The position numbers were made by a program, and so were the translations under genes. The notes beneath the pieces were generated by a model that worked only from the letters and a program-made list of their open reading frames with translations, was not told where the DNA came from and ran no database searches. From an uncultured Prevotellaceae bacterium (GTDB lineage: Bacteria; Bacteroidota; Bacteroidia; Bacteroidales; Bacteroidaceae), in the NCBI GenBank assembly GCA_902786565.1, contig CADACW010000004.1, forward strand, positions 43,650-107,649: DNA of 64,000 nucleotides, written 5' to 3'. Positions within the stretch are counted from its first letter, which is position 1. The number at the start of each line of letters is the position of its first letter. This document shows, one piece after another, positions 45,154 through 52,867 of the stretch.

Positions 45154-45184
45154 CAAAGTTAATGATTTTTTCTTAAATGGCAAA
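45154..45184 (-). promoter_or_regulatory. Promoter of the DEAD-box helicase, adjacent to the start codon
   Basis: Minus strand TTTG (45181-45184), 19 bp, TAACTTTG (45154-45161). The usual start point about 7 nt downstream would be near 45147, only about 4 nt before the ATG at 45143, so the mRNA could be almost leaderless. Confidence 0.75.
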
Positions 45185-45197
45185 GAATTAGCGATAT

Positions 45198-46655
45198 TTA
45201 GTTGCGTTGCCAGAACGACCGGGTGAAGAGCACCAAGACGGCCACAATCTCCAGACGGCCTACGAGCATCAGGAACGAACAGAGCCACTTCAGGCCTGTA
45301 GAGAGGTCGGCCCACGACATCTGCGGGCCCATATTTGTGTCAAGACCGGCACCGATGTTGCTGACCAGACTCAGCGAGATGGTGATGGCATTGGTGATGT
45401 CGATGCCGCTGACAGCCATGACGATGGTGATGGCCACCAGGGCGATGATGTAGAGCGTGAGCATGGCCAGGAGCGACACCAGTTTGCCCTGCGGAATGCT
45501 CTGGCCGTTCATCTTCACTGGCAGCACCGCATTGGGGTGCAGAATGTGCCGGAACTCATTGCGCAGCACCTTCAGCAGCATCAGCACACGGATGCTCTTG
45601 AAGCCGCCCGTGGTGCTGCCTGCGCAGGCGCCTATGAACATCAGCAACCACAGGATGCCCCAGGTGAGGCGGGGCCACATGCCCGCATCGGTGCACGAGA
45701 GGCCGGTGGTGGTGATGAACGACACCACCTGGAACAGGGCCGAGCGGAAGGCGTGCTCAAACGAATAGTCCATTCGGGTGAGCAGCAAGTACATGATGAG
45801 CAGCGTGGCAATGCCGATGATCGCCAGGTAGAGGCGGAACTCGCCGTTGCGCCACATGGCCCCGAACTTCCACTTGAAGAGGCCCAGATAGAGCAGGGTG
45901 AAGTTGATGCCGGCAAGAAACTGGAACAGGATGGCCAGATACTCCACCAGCGGCGAGGCCAGAAAGATGGTGCCGTTGTGGGTGGAGAATCCGCCCGTGG
46001 CCGTGGTCGACATGGAGTAGTTGGTGGCGTCGAACCAGTCCATGCCCGCTGCCCAGAAGGAGAAGGCGCAGGCCACGGTGAGCAGGATGTAGATGCTCCA
46101 TATCCACTTGGCCGAGGTAGACAGGCGCGGGTGCATCTTCGAGCGCATTGGGCCGGTGGCCTCGGCGGCAAACACCTTGACGCTTCCGCCCACAAGCTGC
46201 GGCAGCAGGGCCACGGTGAAGAACACTATACCCAAGCCGCCTATCCACTGCATCAGCGACCGCCAGAACAGCAGACCGTGGGGCAGTGCCTCGACATCGT
46301 CGATGACGGTGGCGCCCGTGGTGGTAAATCCCGACATGGTCTCGAAGAAGGCATCGGCAAAGCTGGTCACTGACCCGTGGATGAGGAAGGGGAACATTCC
46401 GAAGAATGAGAACACCATCCACGTGAGCGTCACCACCACGTAGGCATCGCGGCGGCTCAACGAGTTTTCGGCATCGTGGCCAAAGAAGAGGAAGAGGAAC
46501 GCGGAGCCGAAGGTGAGCAGCGTAGACATGATGAAGGCCATCACATCGTCTTCATGGAAGGTGAAGGCCATGGCCAGGCAGCAGCCCATAAAGAACGCTT
46601 CGACGAAGAGCAGCGAACCCAATATCTTAGATATGATCCTAAAGTTTATCACCAC
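45198..46655 (-). CDS. trkH: Trk-type potassium uptake membrane protein TrkH
   Basis: K+ channel-like subunit of the Trk/Ktr system. 485 residues, about ten membrane helices. Four selectivity-filter half-motifs are visible in order: SGFTTTGATVI, STTATGGFSTHN, FITTTGLSCTDAG and SLVSNIGAGLDTN, each with the central Gly. The start is GTG at 46655, overlapping the trkA stop by 7 bp, so the two are co-translated. Third gene of the operon dxs-trkA-trkH. Confidence 0.95.
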   Translation of the reverse strand: MVINFRIISKILGSLLFVEAFFMGCCLAMAFTFHEDDVMAFIMSTLLTFGSAFLFLFFGHDAENSLSRRDAYVVVTLTWMVFSFFGMFPFLIHGSVTSFADAFFETMSGFTTTGATVIDDVEALPHGLLFWRSLMQWIGGLGIVFFTVALLPQLVGGSVKVFAAEATGPMRSKMHPRLSTSAKWIWSIYILLTVACAFSFWAAGMDWFDATNYSMSTTATGGFSTHNGTIFLASPLVEYLAILFQFLAGINFTLLYLGLFKWKFGAMWRNGEFRLYLAIIGIATLLIMYLLLTRMDYSFEHAFRSALFQVVSFITTTGLSCTDAGMWPRLTWGILWLLMFIGACAGSTTGGFKSIRVLMLLKVLRNEFRHILHPNAVLPVKMNGQSIPQGKLVSLLAMLTLYIIALVAITIVMAVSGIDITNAITISLSLVSNIGAGLDTNMGPQMSWADLSTGLKWLCSFLMLVGRLEIVAVLVLFTRSFWQRN

Positions 46656-48007
46656 AGCTGCAATTTCTTGAAGAACTTCTCGGCCCTCTCCAACTGGTGC
46701 TTATGGCAGAACACCATCACCGAGTCGCCGGCCACAATCTGCGTGTTGCCGTTCACCAGAATGCCATTGTCGCCGCGCACCAGTCCGCCGATGGTCATTC
46801 CGGCGGGCAGGCCCAGGTCCTTGACGGGCTTGCGGGTCACCTTCGAGCCTTCGGCGGCCACAAACTCGGCCACCTCGGCATCGACCATCATCAGCGAGCG
46901 CAGGCTGCGCACGTCGGCCCGCATCATCATCTGGAAGATGTGGCTGGCGGCCACCGTCTTCTTGTTGATGATGGTGCCTATGTCGAGGCTCTCGGCCATT
47001 GGCACGTAGTCCAGGTTTTCCACCATGGCCACGGTCTTCCTGACGCCCAGTTTCTTGGCTGCCAGACAGGCCAGGATGTTGGTTTCGGCATTGCCGGTCA
47101 GCGCTACGAAGGCCTGCGTGTGGCGTATGCCCTCCTCGTCGAGCAGTCCCAGGTCGCGCCCGTCGCCGTGGATGACCATGGCGTCGGTGTCGGCCAGCAG
47201 CTGGTTCAGCCGCTCGCAGCGGGCAGCCGAGTGCTCGATGATTTTCACGTTCATGGAGTCGGGCATGGTCAGCGCGGCCCTGACGGCAGTCTTTCCGCCA
47301 CCCATGATGATGACGTTGTGCACGTCTTCATAGTGCTCCTTGCCCACAATCTTGCGGATGTAGGGTATATAGTCCTTGGTGGTCATGAAGTAGGCCAGGT
47401 CGCCCAGGTTCAGTTCGTCGAAGCCGCTGGGTATGATGGTGTCGCCGTCGCGGCAGATGGCCACCACGTGGTAGGGGTCGTCGGGGCCGCAGAGGTCCTT
47501 GAGCGGCTGGTTGAGTATCTCGCAGCCCTCGCGCAGCTTGATGCCCAGCAGCACCAGTGCGCCGTCGTGCACGTCGAGCCGCTGTCGTGCCCACGACATC
47601 TTCAGGCCGTTGATGATGTCGGTGGCGGCCAGCACTTCGGGATAGACCAGCGAGTCTATGCCCAGGTTGTGGAAGAAGTTCTGGTTCTGCGGCAGCAGAT
47701 ACTCATAGTTGTCTATGCGTGCCACGGTCTTCTTGGCGCCCAGTGCGTGGGCCAGTGCACAGGCCGTGATGTTGCGGCTCTCGTATCGGGTGACGCCCAC
47801 GAAGAGGTCGGCGCTGCCCACTCCGGCGTCTTTCAGCGTCTTGATGCTTGTGGGCGAGTCGTTCAGCGCCATGATGTCGTAGTTGGTGTCTACGCCCTCC
47901 AGCCGCTCCTCGTCGTCGTCTATGAGTACGCAGTCGTGGTTCTCCGTAGAGAGCAGTTTCGACAGGTGTGTTCCCACGGCTCCTGCGCCGGCAATGACTA
48001 TCTTCAT
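46649..48007 (-). CDS. trkA: Trk system potassium transporter regulatory subunit TrkA
   Basis: Cytoplasmic NAD(H)-binding gate of TrkH. 452 residues: two TrkA-N plus TrkA-C pairs. First Rossmann glycines GAGAVGTHLSKLLS; the second copy has a degenerate MGGGKTAVRAAL, as commonly seen. TrkA-C segments: RLDVHDGALVLLGIKLREG and VTRKPVKDLGLPAGMTIGGLVRG (in part). It begins 12 bp downstream of dxs. Confidence 0.95.
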   Translation of the reverse strand: MKIVIAGAGAVGTHLSKLLSTENHDCVLIDDDEERLEGVDTNYDIMALNDSPTSIKTLKDAGVGSADLFVGVTRYESRNITACALAHALGAKKTVARIDNYEYLLPQNQNFFHNLGIDSLVYPEVLAATDIINGLKMSWARQRLDVHDGALVLLGIKLREGCEILNQPLKDLCGPDDPYHVVAICRDGDTIIPSGFDELNLGDLAYFMTTKDYIPYIRKIVGKEHYEDVHNVIIMGGGKTAVRAALTMPDSMNVKIIEHSAARCERLNQLLADTDAMVIHGDGRDLGLLDEEGIRHTQAFVALTGNAETNILACLAAKKLGVRKTVAMVENLDYVPMAESLDIGTIINKKTVAASHIFQMMMRADVRSLRSLMMVDAEVAEFVAAEGSKVTRKPVKDLGLPAGMTIGGLVRGDNGILVNGNTQIVAGDSVMVFCHKHQLERAEKFFKKLQLW

Positions 48008-48019
48008 TTTCTTGTCTCT

Positions 48020-49897
48020 TTAGTTTTTGGGGCCGAGAATTGCTTTGCGTATGCCCTCCTCGTCGAGGCCCACGATGTGGCGGAGCTCCTGCACGGTGCC
48101 GTGCTCTACAAACTCGTCGGGCAGTCCGAGGCGGGTGACCTGCGGGGTGTAGCCGTGGTCGTTCATCCACTCCAGCACGGCAGAGCCGAGGCCGCCGTTG
48201 CGCACGCCGTCTTCGATGGTGACGATGCGGCTGAAGCGCCGGCCCACCTCGTGCAGGATGTCCTCGTCGAGGGGCTTGAGGAAACGCATGTCGTAGTGGG
48301 CCACCGAGCATTGGACGCTTGCCGCCAGCCGCTGCACGTCGTTGCCGATGGGGCCGATGGTGAGCACGGCCACATCGCTGCCGTCGTGCAGTTTCCGTCC
48401 TTTGCCCACGGGGATTTCCTCCAGAGGGCAGCGCCAGTCGGTCAGCACTCCCCTACCCCTGGGATAGCGGATGACGAAGGGCCCCTTGCCGGGCAGCTGG
48501 GCGGTGTACATCAGCCGGCGCAGCTCGTGCTCGTCCATGGGCGAGCAGATGGTCAGGTTGGGTATGGGTCGCAGGGCGGCCAGGTCGAAGGCACCGTGGT
48601 GCGTAGGCCCGTCTTCGCCCACCAGCCCGGCACGGTCCAGACAGAGCACCACGGGCAGGCGCAGGATGGCCACGTCGTGGATGACGTTGTCGTAGGCCCG
48701 CTGTGCGAAGGCCGAGTAGATGTTGCAGAAGGGCACCTTGCCCTCCTTGGCCATGCCGGCCGAGAAGGTGACGGCGTGGCCCTCGGCTATGCCCACGTCG
48801 AACATGCGGCTGGGCATCTCCTTCATGGCTATATTCATCGAGCAGCCTGTGGGCATGGCCGGTGTGACGCCCACGATGGCGGGGTTCTGGCGTGCCAGTT
48901 CCAGCAGTGTGTGTCCGAAGACCTCCTGAAACTTCGGGGGCTTGCCCTCGTTGTTGTCCTCCAGCAGTTCGCCCGTGTCGGGGTCGAACTTTCCGGGGGC
49001 GTGCCACACGGGCGTATAGTCCTCGGCGGGTGCGTAGCCGTGGCCTTTCTTGGTGTGCAGGTGCAGCAGTTTGGGCCCGCTCATGTCCTTCAGTTGCCGG
49101 AGTATGCGCACCAGCTCGTTCACGTCGTGTCCGTCGAAGGGTCCGAAGTATCGGATGTTCATTCCCTCGAAGATGTTCTGCTGGCGTGCGATGGCGCTCT
49201 TCAGGGCGTTGGTCAGTCGGATGATGCCTTTGCGGCGGTCTTCTCCGAGCATGCCGTGCTGGCGCATCCACTGCGAGGCGCGGAACCGCAGGCGGTTGTA
49301 GGTCTCGTTGGTGTCGAGGTTGAGCAGATACTGCTCCATGCCGCCCACGGCGCGGTCGATTGACATGTCGTTGTCGTTGAGCACGATGAGCATGTCGTTG
49401 GGGCTCGACGAGACGTTGTTCAGACCCTCGAAGGCCAGTCCGCCGCTCATGGCGCCGTCGCCGATGACGGCCACCACCTTGCGCTTGTGGCCGGCGGCCA
49501 CGGCCATTCCCAGGGCCGCCGAAATGCTGTTGGAGGCATGGCCGCAGATAAACGAGTCGTACTCGCTCTCTTCTGGCGAGGGGAAGGGCTTGATGCCGCC
49601 CAGCTTGCGGTTGGTGGCAAACTGCTCGCGCCGTCCGGTCAGTATTTTGTGGCCGTAGGCCTGGTGGCCCACATCCCAGACAATGCGGTCGTCGGGTGTG
49701 TTGAACACATAGTGCAGGGCCACCGTCAGCTCCACCACGCCCAGGCTCGACGCCAGGTGGCCGGGGTTGACCGACAGTTCCTGCACAATGTCTTCACGCA
49801 GTTCGCGGCACAGCTGTGGCAGTTGGTCAGGGCTGAGCTGCCGCAGTTGGACGGGATTGTCTATGTTGCAGAGTATCTCTTGTTTCTTTTGTTCCAC
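48020..49897 (-). CDS. dxs: 1-deoxy-D-xylulose-5-phosphate synthase
   Basis: Thiamine-diphosphate enzyme joining pyruvate and glyceraldehyde-3-phosphate, the first step of the MEP isoprenoid pathway. About 625 residues from GTG 49897 ([14 protein letters not shown]). The longer frame from 50026 would pass through the promoter at 49924-49954 and is rejected. Seen: [52 protein letters not shown], the ThDP motif [16 protein letters not shown] with a downstream Asn-Asp, and [13 protein letters not shown]. It heads an operon with trkA and trkH; the polyprenyl synthase of the same pathway lies at 55.7 kb. Confidence 0.95.
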   Translation of the reverse strand: MEQKKQEILCNIDNPVQLRQLSPDQLPQLCRELREDIVQELSVNPGHLASSLGVVELTVALHYVFNTPDDRIVWDVGHQAYGHKILTGRREQFATNRKLGGIKPFPSPEESEYDSFICGHASNSISAALGMAVAAGHKRKVVAVIGDGAMSGGLAFEGLNNVSSSPNDMLIVLNDNDMSIDRAVGGMEQYLLNLDTNETYNRLRFRASQWMRQHGMLGEDRRKGIIRLTNALKSAIARQQNIFEGMNIRYFGPFDGHDVNELVRILRQLKDMSGPKLLHLHTKKGHGYAPAEDYTPVWHAPGKFDPDTGELLEDNNEGKPPKFQEVFGHTLLELARQNPAIVGVTPAMPTGCSMNIAMKEMPSRMFDVGIAEGHAVTFSAGMAKEGKVPFCNIYSAFAQRAYDNVIHDVAILRLPVVLCLDRAGLVGEDGPTHHGAFDLAALRPIPNLTICSPMDEHELRRLMYTAQLPGKGPFVIRYPRGRGVLTDWRCPLEEIPVGKGRKLHDGSDVAVLTIGPIGNDVQRLAASVQCSVAHYDMRFLKPLDEDILHEVGRRFSRIVTIEDGVRNGGLGSAVLEWMNDHGYTPQVTRLGLPDEFVEHGTVQELRHIVGLDEEGIRKAILGPKN

Positions 49898-49923
49898 AGA
49901 ATAGATTTTGGTGTATTTGGGCG

Positions 49924-49954
49924 CAAAGATACAACATTTCCCGCAAACGGCAAA
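49924..49954 (-). promoter_or_regulatory. Promoter of dxs-trkA-trkH
   Basis: Minus strand TTTG (49951-49954), 19 bp, TATCTTTG (49924-49931), an exact consensus. Predicted leader about 20 nt; it fixes the dxs start at the GTG 49897. Confidence 0.88.
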
Positions 49955-50043
49955 GGAAAGTGGCCTAAACTTTAAGGTTTTGGGGGGAGCACCGGGGAAA
50001 AAATGCTGCCCGGCGCAGTTAAACATCGGGGAGGGCGGATTTA

Positions 50044-50136
50044 AAACTTAAATTACGACGTAATTCAGATAAATTACGTCGAAATTTATATAAATTACGT
50101 CGTAATTCAGATAAATTACGTCGACCCATTAAGTTT
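50044..50136. repeat. Four-copy 21-bp-period AAATTACGTCG array bounded by AAACTTAA/TTAAGTTT
   Basis: Copies of AAATTACGWCG begin at 50050, 50071, 50092 and 50113, exactly 21 bp apart. The spacers are TAATTCAGAT (twice) and AAATTTATAT. An inverted pair AAACTTAA (50044-50051) / TTAAGTTT (50129-50136) closes the array, as in the related element at 29600-29650. It lies between the divergent dxs and acyl-CoA synthetase promoters; the rest of the 335-bp gap holds only these promoters. Confidence 0.88.
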
Positions 50137-50173
50137 TGCTCCGGGCGGAAGTATAAAATAATCCGTGCTAAGT

Positions 50174-50204
50174 TTTGTTTATCTGCGGAAAATTCGTATT
50201 TTTG
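50174..50204 (+). promoter_or_regulatory. Promoter of the acyl-CoA synthetase gene
   Basis: TTTG 50174-50177, 19 bp, TATTTTTG 50197-50204; the ATG follows at 50232. Confidence 0.82.
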
Positions 50205-50231
50205 CACCATTCTTATATTTAATACGCTATT

Positions 50232-52313
50232 ATGATAAACCGACAACTGTTGGAGCCTGAGAGCATCGTCGTGATTGGCGGCTCGAACAATGTGCACAAG
50301 CCAGGCGGTGCAGTGGTGAGAAATCTGATGAGCGGCGGCTACAAAGGGACGCTGCGCGTGGTGAACCCCAAGGAAGACGAGGTGCAGGGCATCAAGGCAT
50401 TTCACGATGCCCGCGAGCTGCCCCCCACCGAGCTGGCCATCCTGGTGGTGGCGGCGCGCTTCTGCCCGCAATATGTGGAGCTGCTGGCCAGCGAGAAGGG
50501 CGTGCGCGCCTTCATCATCATCTCGGCCGGATTTGGCGAGGAGACACACGCAGGCGCCGTGCTGGAGCAGCAGATACTGGACACCTGCGAGCGCTACGGC
50601 TGCGCCCTGATAGGGCCCAACTGCATAGGCCTGCTGACGCGCTGGCACCACTCGGTCTTCACCAAGCCCATACCGCAACTGCACCCCAAGGGCGTCGACT
50701 TCATATCAGGTTCGGGGGCCACGGCGGTCTTCATCCTGGAGAGTGCCGTGACCAAGGGCCTGCAGTTCAACTCGGTGTGGAGCATAGGCAACGGCAGGCA
50801 GATAGGCATTGAGGATGTGCTGGAGTATATGGACGAGCACTTCGACGCCCAGCAGGATTCGCCCGTGAAGCTGCTCTACATCGAGAACATCGGCGACCCA
50901 GACAAACTGCTCTTCCATGCCACCAGCCTGATACGCAAGGGGTGCCGCATTGCCGCCATCAAGGCTGGCTCGTCGGCGGCAGGCAGCCGGGCGGCCAGCA
51001 GCCATACGGGTGCCATAGCCAGCAGCGATGCCGCCGTGGAGGCCCTCTTCCGCAAGGCCGGCATCGTGAGGTGCTTCTCGCGTGAAGAGCTGACCACCGT
51101 GGGCTGCATACTCAGTCTGCCGCAACCCCTGCAGCGCCGCGAGGGGCAGGCGCCGGCCTTTGCCATCGTGACCCATGCCGGAGGCCCCGGCGTGATGCTC
51201 ACCGACGCCCTGTCGAAGGGGGGCATGACGGTGCCCAAGCTGGAGGGGCCGATGGCCGATGAGCTGAAACAGAAGTTGCTGCCTGGCTCGTCGGTGGCCA
51301 ACCCCATCGACATCCTGGCCACGGCGCAGCCCGAACATCTGGCCACGGCCATAGATTACTGCGAGCAGCACTTCGACGAGATTGACGCCATCATGGTGAT
51401 CTTCGGCACACCCGGACTGGTGCAGGTGTTTGAGACCTACGAGGTGCTGCACCAGAAGATGCTCACCTCGCGCAAGCCCATCTTCCCCATCCTGCCCAGC
51501 GTGAACACGGCAGGCCCGGAGGTGCAGGAGTTTTTGAGGAAAGGCCACGTGAACTTCAGCGACGAGGTGACGCTGGCCACAGCGCTCACCCAAGTGATGA
51601 AGACACCCGCGCCGGCCGACCAGAACGTGGTGGTGAACGGTGTCGACGTGCCGCGCATCCGCCATATCATCGACGGCATAGACAGCCAGGGATTCCTGCC
51701 CCCGGAGACGGTGCACGCCCTGCTCTCGGCGGCCGGCATTCCCACGGTGCCCGAATTTGTCAGCGCCGACAGGGCCGAGGTGCTCAACTTTGCCGAGCAG
51801 ACGGGCTATCCAGTGGTGGCAAAGGTGGTGGGCCCGGTGCACAAGAGCGACGTGGGCGGCGTGGCGCTGAACATCCGCTCGAAGGAGGTGCTCGGTGCCG
51901 AGTTCGACCGCATGATGGGCATACAGGGGGCCACCGCCGTGATGGTGCAGAAGATGATTAGGGGTACCGAGCTATTTATCGGCGCCAAGTATGAGCCGCG
52001 CTTCGGCCACGTGGTGCTCTGCGGACTGGGCGGCATCTTCGTAGAAGTGCTGAAGGATGTGAGTAGCGGCCTGGCCCCGCTCTCTTACGAGGAGGCCTAC
52101 TCGATGATTCGCTCGCTGCGAGGCTATAAGATATTGAAAGGTACGCGGGGACAGAAGGGCATCAACGAGCGCAAGTATGCCGAGATCATCGTCCGCCTGT
52201 CAACGCTGCTGCGCTTTGCCACCGAAATCAAGGAGATGGACATCAACCCCCTGCTGGCCGACGAGCAGGACGTCATTGCTGTTGACGCCCGCATCCTGGT
52301 GGAGAAGGGCTGA
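50232..52313 (+). CDS. ADP-forming acetate/acyl-CoA ligase (fused alpha-beta)
   Basis: NDP-forming acyl-CoA synthetase that can make ATP from acetyl-CoA or a similar thioester. 693 residues. Order: CoA-binding domain (SIVVIGGSNNVHKPGGAVVRNLM, in part; GPNCIGLL), a succinyl-CoA ligase-like domain with the phospho-His motif AASSHTGAIASSDAAVEALF, then an ATP-grasp domain (GYPVVAKVVGPVHKSDVGGVALNI, in part; RGTELFIGAKYEPRFGHVVLCGLGGIFVEVLKD, in part; EMDINPLLA). No GNAT domain is attached, so it is not a Pat-type protein acetyltransferase. Its last 41 bp overlap the convergent Sel1 gene. The acyl substrate is not decided. Confidence 0.9.
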   Translation: MINRQLLEPESIVVIGGSNNVHKPGGAVVRNLMSGGYKGTLRVVNPKEDEVQGIKAFHDARELPPTELAILVVAARFCPQYVELLASEKGVRAFIIISAGFGEETHAGAVLEQQILDTCERYGCALIGPNCIGLLTRWHHSVFTKPIPQLHPKGVDFISGSGATAVFILESAVTKGLQFNSVWSIGNGRQIGIEDVLEYMDEHFDAQQDSPVKLLYIENIGDPDKLLFHATSLIRKGCRIAAIKAGSSAAGSRAASSHTGAIASSDAAVEALFRKAGIVRCFSREELTTVGCILSLPQPLQRREGQAPAFAIVTHAGGPGVMLTDALSKGGMTVPKLEGPMADELKQKLLPGSSVANPIDILATAQPEHLATAIDYCEQHFDEIDAIMVIFGTPGLVQVFETYEVLHQKMLTSRKPIFPILPSVNTAGPEVQEFLRKGHVNFSDEVTLATALTQVMKTPAPADQNVVVNGVDVPRIRHIIDGIDSQGFLPPETVHALLSAAGIPTVPEFVSADRAEVLNFAEQTGYPVVAKVVGPVHKSDVGGVALNIRSKEVLGAEFDRMMGIQGATAVMVQKMIRGTELFIGAKYEPRFGHVVLCGLGGIFVEVLKDVSSGLAPLSYEEAYSMIRSLRGYKILKGTRGQKGINERKYAEIIVRLSTLLRFATEIKEMDINPLLADEQDVIAVDARILVEKG

Positions 52314-52833
52314 CGCCCAGCCGCTCCAGATTCTTACGTGCTTGAGGCAGTCCTTGCAGGGCTGCCTTTTCTATCCAGTAGCGCGCACTGTCGGTGTCGG
52401 CCTCTGTGCCCAGGCCGTCGCGCAGCATGCGTCCCAGGTTGTTCTGGGCGGCGGCGTGGCCTCGCAGCGCTGCCTGGTGGTACCAGTGGCGGGCGGAGTC
52501 GAAGTTCTGCTCCACTCCCCTACCCGACTGGTACATCCAGCCCAGGTTCGACTGCGCCAGCGCGTTGCCCCGGCGGGCGGCCAGCAGAAACCAGCGCACG
52601 GCCTCGGCATCGTCGCGGTCCACTCCCTGGCCGTCCTTGTACATCACGCCGAGGTTGTTTTGCGCCTCAGGCACGCCCTGCTCGGCCGCCTTCCTGTACC
52701 ATTCGGCGGCCTCCTCATACCGCCCTGCGGCGTCGTGGCGCAGGGCCGTCTGCATCAGTTCGGCGGGGTCTTGCCTTTCCGATGTATGCACGCACCCGCT
52801 CAGCAGCAGCAGTCCTATCAGCAGTCTTAGCAT
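52273..52833 (-). CDS. Sel1-repeat lipoprotein
   Basis: 186 residues with a lipoprotein signal (MLRLLIGLLLLSGCVH, Cys14). Four Sel1-type TPR repeats of about 36 residues follow: EEAAEWYRKAAEQGVPEAQNNLGVMY, AEAVRWFLLAARRGNALAQSNLGWMY, DSARHWYHQAALRGHAAAQNNLGRML and DSARYWIEKAALQGLPQARKNLERL. Such repeats bind other proteins; the partner is unknown. It follows polA by 34 bp on the same strand, and its 3' end overlaps the acyl-CoA synthetase gene by 41 bp. Confidence 0.87.
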   Translation of the reverse strand: MLRLLIGLLLLSGCVHTSERQDPAELMQTALRHDAAGRYEEAAEWYRKAAEQGVPEAQNNLGVMYKDGQGVDRDDAEAVRWFLLAARRGNALAQSNLGWMYQSGRGVEQNFDSARHWYHQAALRGHAAAQNNLGRMLRDGLGTEADTDSARYWIEKAALQGLPQARKNLERLGVSPSPPGCGRQQQ

Positions 52834-52867
52834 AGTGGTTTTCAGTCAGTTCAAGTGTTGCAGCCGG

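Noticed and set aside
46697-49363. Plus-strand open frame of 888 codons
   Set aside because: It is the antisense shadow of trkA and dxs; the protein is low-complexity in His, Val, Gly and Ala. Long antisense frames are expected in GC-rich genes.
49898-50026. N-terminal extension of dxs
   Set aside because: The residues do not resemble any Dxs start, and the stretch contains the perfect promoter at 49924-49954.
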